From the NCBI GenBank assembly GCA_009702305.1, contig WLIH01000009.1, forward strand, positions 1 to 15,124: a DNA stretch of 15,124 nucleotides. The letters run 5' to 3'. Positions within the stretch are counted from its first letter, which is position 1. Each line of letters opens with the position of its first letter. The translations under genes were made by a program, and so were the position numbers. The DNA comes from Actinomycetota bacterium. Lineage in GTDB: Bacteria > Actinomycetota > Actinomycetes > Propionibacteriales > Nocardioidaceae. The notes under the pieces were generated by a model. That model ran no database searches. It was given only the letters and a program-made list of their open reading frames with translations, and was not told where the DNA came from. Below are positions 7,039-13,906 of this stretch, piece by piece.

Positions 7039-7905
7039 TCAGGGCAGGGACCAGGTGTCGTCGGAGACCTGCACGACCAAGCCGTCGCCGACCAGCCCGG
7101 CCAGGCAGCGACCCCGCTGATCGGCGTCGGCCCAGGTGGCGTCGAGAGCGGAGCGGTGCACCGGGCCGTGCTGCTCGCGCAGCACGGCGAGCAGCCGCCC
7201 GCGGCACTGCCGGTCGGTGCCGGCCCAGGTCTGCACCTTGCGCGGGGGCCCGTCGTACGCCGGGTGCCCGGCCAGGTGCCAGCGGCAGCGATCGGCCACC
7301 GGGCAGGCTGCGCAGCGCGGGCTGGTCGCCGTGCAGACCAGGGCGCCGAGCTCCATCACCGCGACCGCCCAGGTCGCCGCCGTCGCCTCGTCGTCGGGCA
7401 GCACGGCGGTCGCCAGGTCGCGCTCGGCGCGGGTGAGCGAGGTGCCGGGCAGCTCGACGCCTGCCAGGGTGCGGGCGAAGACCCGTCGCACGTTGGTGTC
7501 GAGCACCACGTGGCGCCGGCCGAAGGCGAAGCTCGCGATCGCAGCTGCCGTGTAGTCGCCGATCCCGGGCAGGGCGATCAGGTCGTCGTAGTCGCTCGGC
7601 ACCTCGCCGCCGTGGTGCGCCACGATCGCGGTCGCTGCCGCGTGCAGCCGCAGCGCCCGCCGCGGGTAGCCCAGGCGGCCCCAGCCACGCACGGCCTCGC
7701 CGGTGGGCTCGGCCGCCAAGGCGGCCGGAGTCGGCCAGCGGCGCAGCCACTCCCCGTGCACCGGCAGCACGCGCGCCACCGGCGTCTGCTGGAGCATGAA
7801 CTCCGAGACCATGACCGACCACGCGCTCGCGTCCGGCGAGCGCCACGGCAGCTCGCGGGCATGGGCGTCGTACCAGTCCAGGATCGGGGCGTGCAGCTCG
7901 CTCAT
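7039..7905 (-). CDS. mutY: Adenine DNA glycosylase MutY
   Basis: Removes adenine mispaired with 8-oxoguanine, starting base-excision repair of oxidative damage. From ATG 7905 it has 288 residues. Catalytic Glu35 lies in VSEFMLQQTP (33-42), the helix-hairpin-helix in LPGIGDYTAAAI (112-123), and catalytic Asp136 in VVLDTNVRRV. Cys191, 198, 201 and 207 give the C-X6-C-X2-C-X5-C spacing of the [4Fe-4S] cluster. The NUDIX-like 8-oxoG recognition domain of E. coli MutY (350 residues) is absent; instead a short tail (GTDRQCRGRLLAVL onward) resembles that of mycobacterial MutY. The start is uncertain: another ATG is at 7914 and open sequence runs to 7947. ATG 7905 is chosen because CACAAT lies 7 nt upstream, fitting a leaderless transcript, and neither ATG has a Shine-Dalgarno. 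Confidence 0.93.
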   Translation of the reverse strand: MSELHAPILDWYDAHARELPWRSPDASAWSVMVSEFMLQQTPVARVLPVHGEWLRRWPTPAALAAEPTGEAVRGWGRLGYPRRALRLHAAATAIVAHHGGEVPSDYDDLIALPGIGDYTAAAIASFAFGRRHVVLDTNVRRVFARTLAGVELPGTSLTRAERDLATAVLPDDEATAATWAVAVMELGALVCTATSPRCAACPVADRCRWHLAGHPAYDGPPRKVQTWAGTDRQCRGRLLAVLREQHGPVHRSALDATWADADQRGRCLAGLVGDGLVVQVSDDTWSLP

Positions 7906-7912
7906 CGCGATC

Positions 7913-7918
7913 ATTGTG
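7913..7918 (-). promoter_or_regulatory. Putative mutY -10 element (leaderless)
   Basis: On the minus strand CACAAT ends 7 nt before ATG 7905, the spacing expected if transcription starts at the start codon. No convincing -35 is visible. The hexamer overlaps the alternative ATG at 7914, which would then not be transcribed. Confidence 0.35.
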
Positions 7919-7971
7919 TCCGCAGCGCCGGCTCGCCGGAGTGGCACCCGGCTGCGGAGCCTGCTGCTGGT

Positions 7972-7977
7972 TAGCGT
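7972..7977 (+). promoter_or_regulatory. Putative leaderless promoter for the 7984 gene
   Basis: TAGCGT ends 6 nt before ATG 7984, so the transcript would begin at or next to the start codon. GGAG at 7978-7981 is only 2 nt from the ATG, too close to act as a ribosome site. The same hexamer precedes radA. Confidence 0.5.
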
Positions 7978-7983
7978 GGAGCC

Positions 7984-8724
7984 ATGACGTCGCTGACTCG
8001 GGGGCCGCTGCCTGCCTCGGTGTACTGGCGTCGTCGCGCCCTCATCGGCACCCTCGCGCTCCTGCTGGTCGTGCTGTTCGCGAAGGTGCTCGGCGCCGGC
8101 AGCGACGGCTCCTCCGACGAGGACCCGGGCGCTGCGAGCCTGGCGGCCGCGGGGCCGACCAGCTCGGGGGATGACCGTCCGCGGCGCAAGCGCACCGACC
8201 GGGCCAGCGCCTCCCCGGACGAGGGTCCGAGCGTGCGTCCCGACCGTGCGGCGTCGTCGTCGGCTCCCGTGCTGGCGATCCCCGACGGCACCTGCGACGA
8301 CAGCGACATCCGGGTCACCCCGGAGGTCGGCAGCGCGGTGGCGGGACGCCCGGTCGATCTGCGGATCAACTTGCGGACCCTGGTCTCGGAGGCCTGCACC
8401 TGGCAGGTCTCACCTCGGCAGCTGACGGTCAAGATCACCTCGGGCGAGGACGACATCTGGTCGAGCCGTGAGTGCCCGCGCGCGGTGCCGACCCAGGACG
8501 TCGTGGTCCGACGCGAGGCGACGACGACGATCGACCTGATCTGGGACGGCCGTCGCTCCGACGAGGACTGCAGCCGCCTGACCGCGTGGGCGATGCCCGG
8601 CTACTACCACCTGGCCGCGTCGGCGCTGGCCGGTGAGCCCTCCGACGTGCAGTTCGAGCTGGCGACGCCGACCGCGGCCGTGATCACCCGCACCGCGGAG
8701 CCGACCAGCAAGCCCTCGCGCTAG
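7984..8724 (+). CDS. Membrane-anchored extracytoplasmic protein, unknown function
   Basis: I do not recognise the family. The 246-residue product has a short N-terminus with SVYWRRR (12-18), one hydrophobic segment (about 19-36) with positive residues before it, a Ser/Asp/Pro-rich linker (about 38-97), and a folded-looking region (about 98-230). The topology should be N-in with the bulk outside. The anchor has no lipobox cysteine and no clear signal-peptidase site, so it is more likely retained than secreted. Four cysteines (104, 138, 164, 196) lie in the outer domain and could form two disulphides. The alternating hydrophobic pattern near VDLRINLRTLV, QLTVKI and TTIDLIWDG suggests a beta-sandwich. 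It starts leaderlessly and converges on disA with a 4-bp overlap. In M. tuberculosis, as I recall, an uncharacterised membrane protein (Rv3587c) also lies next to disA; homology is not shown here. Confidence 0.85.
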   Translation: MTSLTRGPLPASVYWRRRALIGTLALLLVVLFAKVLGAGSDGSSDEDPGAASLAAAGPTSSGDDRPRRKRTDRASASPDEGPSVRPDRAASSSAPVLAIPDGTCDDSDIRVTPEVGSAVAGRPVDLRINLRTLVSEACTWQVSPRQLTVKITSGEDDIWSSRECPRAVPTQDVVVRREATTTIDLIWDGRRSDEDCSRLTAWAMPGYYHLAASALAGEPSDVQFELATPTAAVITRTAEPTSKPSR

Positions 8725-9803
8725 ACGTAGCGCTCGAGGATGGTCGACTCGGCCAGCCGCGAGAGGCCCTCGCGCACGCTGCGGGCTCGCAGCTCGCCGA
8801 CACCCTCGACGGCCTGCAGGTCGTCGATGCCGGCGGAGAGCAGCTTCTGCAGCGTGCCGAAGTGCTCGACCAGCCGATCGACCACGGTGCTGGGCAGCCG
8901 GGGCACCTTGGCGAGCAGGCGGTAGCCGCGGGGAGCCACGGCGCCGTCGAGATGCTCGCCGTTGCCGAGGCCGAGCACCCGGGCGGTGGCGGCCGGGTCG
9001 ACGAGCTCGGTCGGCGAGAGCGCCTCGAGCTTGCTGAGCAGCTCCTCGGAGCTCTTGCTGCGCCGACCGGACGGCAGGTAGTCGCGCACCACCAGCTCGC
9101 GCTCCGCGTCGACGCCGGTGATCAGCTCCTCGAGCTGCAGCGAGAGCAGGCGTCCGTCGGTGCCGAGCTCGAGCACGTAGTCCTCGATCTCGCGCGCGAT
9201 CCGGATCACCATCTCGAGTCGCTGGGCTACGACGGCGACGTCGCGCACGGTGACCAGGTCCTCGATCTCGAGTGCGGACAAGGTGCTCGAGACCTCGTCG
9301 AGGCGCAGCTTGTAGCGCTCCAGGGTGGCCAGTGCCTGGTTGGCACGCGACAGGATCTGGCCGGAGTCCTCGAGCACGTGGCGGGTCTCACCGACGTAGG
9401 CCGCGATGATCTGCATCGACTGCGACACCGAGATCACCGGGAATCCGGTCTGCTTGGCGACCCGGTCGGCGGTGCGGTGCCGGGTGCCGGTCTCCTCGGA
9501 GTGGATCGTGTGGTCGGGCATCAGGTGCACAGCGGCCCGGATGATCCGGGTGATGTCCTTGTCGATGATGATGCCGCCGTCCATCTTGGCCAGCTCGCGC
9601 AGGCCGGTGGCGGTGAACGGCACGTCGAGGTGGAAGCCGCCGGTGGAGATGGCGTCGACGCTCTTGTCGTGCCCGATGACGATCAGGGCGCCGGTGCGGC
9701 CTCGCAGGATGCGCTCGAGGCCGTCGCGCAGCGACGTGCCGGGGGCGATCGAGGCGAGGGTCTCGCGCAGACGCAGCGTCTCGTCGGACCGCTCGATGGC
9801 CAC
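8721..9803 (-). CDS. disA: Diadenylate cyclase, DNA integrity scanning
   Basis: Makes cyclic di-AMP from two ATP and, in Bacillus, pauses its activity at branched DNA. From GTG 9803 it has 360 residues, the length of B. subtilis DisA, and motif numbering coincides: RHR at 108-110 (in SEETGTRHRTADR) and the DGA position at 75-77. Here that motif reads DGG, with glycine for alanine. The N-terminal DAC domain is followed by a helical spine and a C-terminal helix-hairpin-helix (VEGVGELRARSVREGL). GTG 9803 is chosen over an upstream open extension to 9845 because GGGAGG (minus strand, 9809-9814) sits 5 nt before it. It follows radA by 51 bp on the same strand. A weak -10-like TAGGAT (9845-9850) lies in that gap, so it may also have its own promoter. 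Its stop shares CTAG with the converging gene. Confidence 0.96.
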   Translation of the reverse strand: MAIERSDETLRLRETLASIAPGTSLRDGLERILRGRTGALIVIGHDKSVDAISTGGFHLDVPFTATGLRELAKMDGGIIIDKDITRIIRAAVHLMPDHTIHSEETGTRHRTADRVAKQTGFPVISVSQSMQIIAAYVGETRHVLEDSGQILSRANQALATLERYKLRLDEVSSTLSALEIEDLVTVRDVAVVAQRLEMVIRIAREIEDYVLELGTDGRLLSLQLEELITGVDAERELVVRDYLPSGRRSKSSEELLSKLEALSPTELVDPAATARVLGLGNGEHLDGAVAPRGYRLLAKVPRLPSTVVDRLVEHFGTLQKLLSAGIDDLQAVEGVGELRARSVREGLSRLAESTILERYV

Positions 9804-9808
9804 GGGGA

Positions 9809-9814
9809 CCTCCC
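9809..9814 (-). promoter_or_regulatory. disA ribosome binding site
   Basis: GGGAGG on the minus strand ends 5 nt before GTG 9803. This strong site fixes the start and rules out the longer open frame. Confidence 0.8.
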
Positions 9815-9854
9815 TGTCAGCAGCGCACCCGGCCGCTGGGCCCAATCCTAAGGC

Positions 9855-11303
9855 TCAGACATCCTGGACCGGACGAAGACTCGGCGATGCGTCCGACGAG
9901 CCGGCGGACGCCGACGTGCGCGGCGCGAGCTGCAGCAGGCGCAGGGCGGAGGCGACGTCGGGGCAGTCGAGGACCCGCATGCCGTCGACAGTCCACGACT
10001 CGGGCGAGCGGGCCGCCGGGCGTGCGCCCGGCTCGGTGGGGACGACCGCGACCTTGAAGCCGAGACGGGCGGCCTCCGCGATGCGCTGCGGCAGGTCGCG
10101 CACCCGGCGCAGCTCCCCGGCCAGGCCGATCTCGGCCATCGCGACCACCCCGAGTGGCGGTGCCACGCCGACGGTGGCCGAGGCGAGCGCGATCGCGACC
10201 GCCAGGTCGCTGGCCGGCTCGTGCAGCCGCGCGCCGCCGACCGTCGAGGCGAAGACGTCGTGCGCGTGGAGCCGCACCCCGCAGTGCTGCTGGAGCACGG
10301 CCAGCACCATGGCGACCCGGGAGCCGTCGAGCCCCGACGTCGTGCGCCGGGGGCGCTCCATCGCCGAGGGCGTCACCAGCGCCTGCACCTCGGCGAGCAT
10401 CGGGCGCCGGCCCTCCATGGTGACCGCCACGCAGGTGCCGGCGACGCGACCATGGTGCTGCTCGACGAAGAGCCCGGTCGGGTCGGCGACGGCGGTGATG
10501 CCCTCCGGCCCGAGGTCGAAGCAGCCGACCTCGTCGACCGGCCCGAAGCGATTCTTCATGGCGCGCAGCATCCGGAAGCGGGAGTTGCGGTCGCCCTCGA
10601 AGTGGAGCACGACGTCGACCAGGTGCTCGAGCACCCGCGGGCCCGCGATCGACCCGTCCTTGGTGACATGGCCGACCAGGACGGTGGTGATGTTGCGGGT
10701 CTTGGCCACCCGGATCAGGGCGGCCGCGACCTCCTTGACCTGGGTGACCCCGCCCGGCACGCCCTCGATGCCGGAGGCGCCGATCGTCTGCACCGAGTCG
10801 ACGACCAGCAGGGTCGGCCGCACCTCCTCGATGTGGGTCAGCACCGCACCGAGGTCGGTCTCGGCCGCGAGGTAGAGCTCGTCGTGCACCCCGCCCGTCC
10901 GGTCGGCGCGCAGCCGGACCTGGGAGGCGGACTCCTCGCCGGTGACGTAGAGGGTGCGCTGGCGGTGTCGCGCGGTCTGGGCCGCGACCTCCAGGAGCAG
11001 GGTGCTCTTGCCGACCCCGGGCTCGCCGGCGAGCAGGATCGCGGCGCCCGGCACCAACCCGCCGCCCAGCACGCGGTCGAGCTCGGGGACGCCGCTGGGA
11101 CGCGAGGTCGACTCCTCGACGCTGACCTGGCCGATCGGCACCGCCGCCCGCGTCACCGGCCCGGCGCTGGCGCGCAGGGCCGGCGCCGCCGTCTCGGCCA
11201 CCGAGCCCCAGGCCTGGCACTCGCCGCACCGGCCGACCCACTTGGAGGTCTCCCAGCCGCACTCGCTGCAGCGCAGGGTGGGGCGGGACGCTGTCTTGGC
11301 CAT
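9855..11303 (-). CDS. radA: DNA repair protein RadA/Sms
   Basis: RecA-like ATPase that promotes branch migration of recombination intermediates; in B. subtilis RadA also interacts with DisA and lowers c-di-AMP synthesis. The 482-residue protein shows the full family layout. It has an N-terminal zinc finger with Cys12, Cys15, Cys26 and Cys29 (CSECG...CGECQAWGS), Walker A GEPGVGKST (93-101), Walker B TLLVVDS (164-170), the RadA-specific KNRFG (250-254), and a C-terminal Lon-protease-like domain that usually lacks protease activity (from about 290). The tail after about 455 is low-complexity Ser/Ala-rich. ATG 11303 has no Shine-Dalgarno but TAGCGT lies 7 nt upstream, fitting a leaderless start. 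disA follows after 51 bp, probably co-transcribed, which fits the known functional link. Confidence 0.97.
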   Translation of the reverse strand: MAKTASRPTLRCSECGWETSKWVGRCGECQAWGSVAETAAPALRASAGPVTRAAVPIGQVSVEESTSRPSGVPELDRVLGGGLVPGAAILLAGEPGVGKSTLLLEVAAQTARHRQRTLYVTGEESASQVRLRADRTGGVHDELYLAAETDLGAVLTHIEEVRPTLLVVDSVQTIGASGIEGVPGGVTQVKEVAAALIRVAKTRNITTVLVGHVTKDGSIAGPRVLEHLVDVVLHFEGDRNSRFRMLRAMKNRFGPVDEVGCFDLGPEGITAVADPTGLFVEQHHGRVAGTCVAVTMEGRRPMLAEVQALVTPSAMERPRRTTSGLDGSRVAMVLAVLQQHCGVRLHAHDVFASTVGGARLHEPASDLAVAIALASATVGVAPPLGVVAMAEIGLAGELRRVRDLPQRIAEAARLGFKVAVVPTEPGARPAARSPESWTVDGMRVLDCPDVASALRLLQLAPRTSASAGSSDASPSLRPVQDV

Positions 11304-11310
11304 GGCGCAG

Positions 11311-11316
11311 ACGCTA
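11311..11316 (-). promoter_or_regulatory. Putative radA -10 element (leaderless)
   Basis: Minus-strand TAGCGT ends 7 nt before ATG 11303, which has no ribosome site. The hexamer is identical to the one before the 7984 gene. No clear -35 is seen. Confidence 0.5.
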
Positions 11317-11393
11317 GGCGATGGCGCCGACAGTGCGGCGCACGCCGGGCGACTTCACCCACAGGGACCGGCGACGTGGGGGCGCAGCGTCGC

Positions 11394-11417
11394 TATCCTG
11401 ACCTTTGGATCGATCCA
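11394..11417 (+). promoter_or_regulatory. LacI-family gene promoter and palindromic operator
   Basis: A -10-like TATCCT (11394-11399) is followed at 11406-11417 by the perfect 12-bp palindrome TGGATCGATCCA. It has the central CG typical of LacI-family operators. The expected transcription start falls at the edge of the palindrome, so a bound repressor would block initiation. The position directly before the regulator gene suggests autoregulation. The palindrome is seen directly; binding is inferred. Confidence 0.6.
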
Positions 11418-11453
11418 GGCCGCCCGTCGGGCGCCGAGCGCAGGAGGTGTCAC

Positions 11454-12485
11454 GTGTCGCGTCTGCCCGGCCGTGCGCCCACCGCACCGCCCACCCTCGC
11501 CGATGTGGCCGAGCGCGCGGGCGTCTCGCGCCAGACGGTCTCGAACGCCGTCAACAACCCCGACCTGCTGCGCGCCGACACTCTCGAGCGGGTCCAGCTC
11601 GCGATCGCCGAGCTGGGCTATCTGCCCAACCGCGCGGCCCGCAACCTGCGCACCCGCGCCTCCCACTTGGTCGGTCTGCGGATCAACGCCGCCCAGGAGG
11701 GCACCGCCAACGCCACGATGGACCGCTTCGTGCACTCGCTGGTCGACGCCTCGCGCGAGGCGGGCTATCACGTGCTGCTCTTCACCGGCGACCCCCTCGA
11801 CCCGCTGACGGGCTACGACGACCTGCTGCGCTCGACGGCGGTCGACGCCTTCGTGGTCACCGACACCTACCTCGGCAACCCCCAGGCCAGTTGGCTGCGC
11901 GAGCGGCGGGCGCCGTTCGTCGCCTTCGGCCGGCCCTGGGACAACCCGTCCGCGACCCATCCCTGGGTCGACGTCGACGGCGCCGCCGGCTGCGAGCTGG
12001 CCACCCAGCACCTGCTCGAGCGCGGGCACCGCCGGATCGCGTGGATCGGGTGGCGCAAGGACTCCTGGATCGGCGAGGATCGTCGCTCGGGCTGGCACCG
12101 CGCGATGAAGTCGCGCGACCTGCCGACCACCGGCCTCGCCTCCCGGGTCGAGGACACGGTGGCCAGCGGCCGTGGGGCCAGCGAGGTGCTGCTCGACGAG
12201 GCCCAGCCCTCCGCCTTCGTGTGCGCCTCCGACACCCTCGCGATGGGGGTGCTGCACACCCTCGCCGACCGCGGCCTGGTCGCCGGTCGCGACATCGCGG
12301 TCGTCGGCTTCGACGACTCCCAGGTGGCCCAGGTCGTGCGGCCCGGCCTGACCTCGGTGCGTCAGCCGTTGGAGGAGGTCGCCATGGAGGTCGTCAAAGG
12401 CCTCGAGGGTCTCCTCGGGCATCCCCCTGCCCCGGGTCGCGGCGTCCTGCTCACCCCGACCCTCGCCATGCGCGGATCCAGCTAG
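11454..12485 (+). CDS. LacI-family transcriptional regulator
   Basis: DNA-binding regulator with a sugar-type sensor domain, 343 residues from GTG 11454. The N-terminal LacI helix-turn-helix is TLADVAERAGVSRQTVSNAV (14-33), followed by the hinge helix near LPNRAARNLRTR (57-68). The periplasmic-binding-protein-like core includes HLLERGHRRIAWIG, FVCASDTLAMGVLHTLADRG and DIAVVGFDDS, and ends with the usual LTSVRQPLEEVAMEVV. AGGAGG (11442-11447), 6 nt before the GTG, fixes the start; the long open frame upstream through radA is a shadow. No sugar transporter or glycosidase is adjacent, so its targets are unknown, although a palindrome at its own promoter suggests self-control. Divergent radA starts 150 bp away. 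Its stop shares CTAG with the converging methyltransferase gene. Confidence 0.93.
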   Translation: MSRLPGRAPTAPPTLADVAERAGVSRQTVSNAVNNPDLLRADTLERVQLAIAELGYLPNRAARNLRTRASHLVGLRINAAQEGTANATMDRFVHSLVDASREAGYHVLLFTGDPLDPLTGYDDLLRSTAVDAFVVTDTYLGNPQASWLRERRAPFVAFGRPWDNPSATHPWVDVDGAAGCELATQHLLERGHRRIAWIGWRKDSWIGEDRRSGWHRAMKSRDLPTTGLASRVEDTVASGRGASEVLLDEAQPSAFVCASDTLAMGVLHTLADRGLVAGRDIAVVGFDDSQVAQVVRPGLTSVRQPLEEVAMEVVKGLEGLLGHPPAPGRGVLLTPTLAMRGSS

Positions 12486-13183
12486 TAGCTCTTCGACCAG
12501 AGGTTGACGGCGTAGTCGACCTCGGTCCCCTCGTGCTCGGCGAGCACCTGCTCGGCCACCGGACCGGGCAGCTCGATGCGCACCACGGCCTCCAGGTCGG
12601 CCCGGCCGGCGAAGGACCAGCGGATGTCGACCGGCGTGCGGCTCCAGCCGCGGGTCGACCAGAAGCGCTCGGTCACCTCGGGAGGGTCCAGGTGCGGGTA
12701 GCCGCGGCGGAACCACCCGCCGAACGTCGAGCGGCTGGCGTCGTTGTCGATCACGAACGCCGTGCCTCCGCGGCGTACGACGCGGTCCAGCTCGACGAGC
12801 CCTGGCTCGCAGCCGCGGCCGAAGAAGTAGGCCCAGCGGGCGTGCACGACGTCGACGCTCCGGTCCGGCAGCGGCACGGCCTGGGCGGTGCCCTGGAGCA
12901 CGGTGACGTGAGGAGCCGAGCGCGCACGACGGCGCGCCAGCGCGACCAGGTCGGGATGCGGCTCGACGCCGATCACGGCCGCTGCGTCTGCGGCGAAGCG
13001 CGGCAGGTGGAAGCCGGTGCCGCAGCCGAGGTCGAGCACGGTGCGCCCGGTCCAGTCGGCGAGGGCACGCATCGCCGACTCGAGCCGGCCGTCGGGGTCG
13101 ACGGCGTGGTTCTCGATCTCGTAGGTGGCCGGGTGCTGCCAGATGTTGGGGCTCGGGACGGCCCCCGGCGATGGGCGGCTCAG
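12482..13183 (-). CDS. Class I SAM-dependent methyltransferase, start uncertain
   Basis: Small-molecule-type methyltransferase of the Methyltransf_11 kind; substrate unknown. The AdoMet-binding motif VLDLGCGTGFHLPRF is clear, followed by an acidic strand-2 end (IGVEPH) and VHARWAYFFGRGCEPGL. The C-terminal VDYAVNLWSKSY looks complete. Codons before NIWQHPATYEIENHAVD, which I take as the conserved N-terminus, include no ATG, GTG or TTG close by. CTG 13183 overlaps the upstream VOC stop as CTGA and would give 233 residues. A GTC nine codons in might be a mutated GTG. The first in-frame ATG (13072) would leave about 196 residues and cut the N-terminus. A GTG at 13402 would add a Pro/Arg/Gly-rich extension that is only the VOC gene read in another frame. 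It is probably co-transcribed and coupled with the VOC gene. Confidence 0.82.
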   Translation of the reverse strand: MSRPSPGAVPSPNIWQHPATYEIENHAVDPDGRLESAMRALADWTGRTVLDLGCGTGFHLPRFAADAAAVIGVEPHPDLVALARRRARSAPHVTVLQGTAQAVPLPDRSVDVVHARWAYFFGRGCEPGLVELDRVVRRGGTAFVIDNDASRSTFGGWFRRGYPHLDPPEVTERFWSTRGWSRTPVDIRWSFAGRADLEAVVRIELPGPVAEQVLAEHEGTEVDYAVNLWSKSY

Positions 13184-13818
13184 AGGCGGACGAGGCCCGA
13201 GGGCGTCTGGACCTGCACGGCGATGATGCCCGGCGTGCCGTGCGGGGCGACCCACTCGACCTTCACGTCCTCCAGGGGCGCCTCGACCGTCTCGCCGAGC
13301 CACTCGCTGACCCGCTGCGGGTCGCCGGCGATCTCCAGGCAGGCCAGGGAGAAGGAGCCGTCCGAGCCCTGGCTGGGGTGCAGGTCGCCCGGCACCTCCC
13401 ACTGGATGAAGTAGGGCAGCTGGGGGTCGGCGATCAGGCCGTTGACGCCGATCTGCTTCCAGCGCAGCTCCGTGCCGTCGGGGCGGTGCCGGCTGCCGCG
13501 GACGGCCTGGCGGCCCAGGCGCTCCTCGGCGACGCTGATGTCGTCGACGGCCACCGCCCAGCCGAGCCAGCCGCCGCCGAGGGCCGAGCGGGCGCGCACG
13601 GCCTGGCCGAACGGCGCCTTGTCGGAGGCAGGGTGGTCGAGCACCTCGACGATCTCGAGGTAGGTGCCGCCCGAGAGCGGCAGCGTCATGTTGCGGGTGC
13701 CGAAGCGGGGGTGCACACCGCCGTCGGTGAACTCTCGGCCGAGCAGTCCGCCGATCCGCTGGGCGGTGCTGGCCAGGCCGTCGGGCCCCGAGGCGTAGGA
13801 GAGATGGTCCAGGCGCAT
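13180..13818 (-). CDS. Glyoxalase-like VOC-superfamily protein
   Basis: A 212-residue protein of the vicinal oxygen chelate fold, closest by pattern to the Glyoxalase_3 type. The N-terminus MRLDHLSYA carries the usual first-strand histidine (His5). GGVHPRFGTRN (33-43) and GTYLEIVEVLD (51-61, with Glu55) are the family signatures. A second, weaker half follows (WAVAVDDISVAEERLG onward). Such proteins often bind a metal and act on small metabolites, but no substrate can be named. ATG 13818 has no Shine-Dalgarno; CAGAAT lies 6 nt upstream, suggesting a leaderless start. The stop TGA overlaps the proposed CTG start of the methyltransferase, so the two likely form one unit. The cysteine-cluster gene lies 88 bp upstream on the same strand and may share transcription. 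Confidence 0.85.
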   Translation of the reverse strand: MRLDHLSYASGPDGLASTAQRIGGLLGREFTDGGVHPRFGTRNMTLPLSGGTYLEIVEVLDHPASDKAPFGQAVRARSALGGGWLGWAVAVDDISVAEERLGRQAVRGSRHRPDGTELRWKQIGVNGLIADPQLPYFIQWEVPGDLHPSQGSDGSFSLACLEIAGDPQRVSEWLGETVEAPLEDVKVEWVAPHGTPGIIAVQVQTPSGLVRL

Positions 13819-13824
13819 AGGACG

Positions 13825-13830
13825 ATTCTG
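13825..13830 (-). promoter_or_regulatory. Putative -10 for VOC gene (leaderless)
   Basis: Minus-strand CAGAAT ends 6 nt before ATG 13818, which lacks a ribosome site. The sequence just around it is more AT-rich than its surroundings. No -35 is evident. Confidence 0.4.
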
Positions 13831-13869
13831 AACAACCCCTGAGAGCGCCCGGTCGGCGGGGTGGGGGTC

Positions 13870-13883
13870 TCTTGACGTCGAGA
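13870..13883. repeat. Near-perfect 14-bp palindrome
   Basis: TCTTGACGTCGAGA is self-complementary except for one T/G position pair. It lies in the 88-bp gap between the cysteine-cluster gene and the VOC gene, about 40 bp upstream of the VOC -10-like element. It could be a regulator site for the VOC pair; it is not a convincing terminator. Confidence 0.35.
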
Positions 13884-13906
13884 TGTCGCCCGGAGCCGGG
13901 GTGCGG

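Noticed and set aside
7039..7436. Plus-strand open frames opposite mutY
   Set aside because: Low-complexity Arg/Ala/Pro products antisense to a gene with intact catalytic and Fe-S residues.
10221..11453. Upstream extension of the LacI-type gene through radA
   Set aside because: The extension is antisense to radA and low in complexity; AGGAGG before GTG 11454 and the helix-turn-helix at the normal distance from that start settle the matter.
13184..13402. GTG-initiated N-terminal extension of the methyltransferase
   Set aside because: It overlaps the VOC gene for its whole length and encodes a Pro/Arg/Gly-rich stretch unlike methyltransferases.
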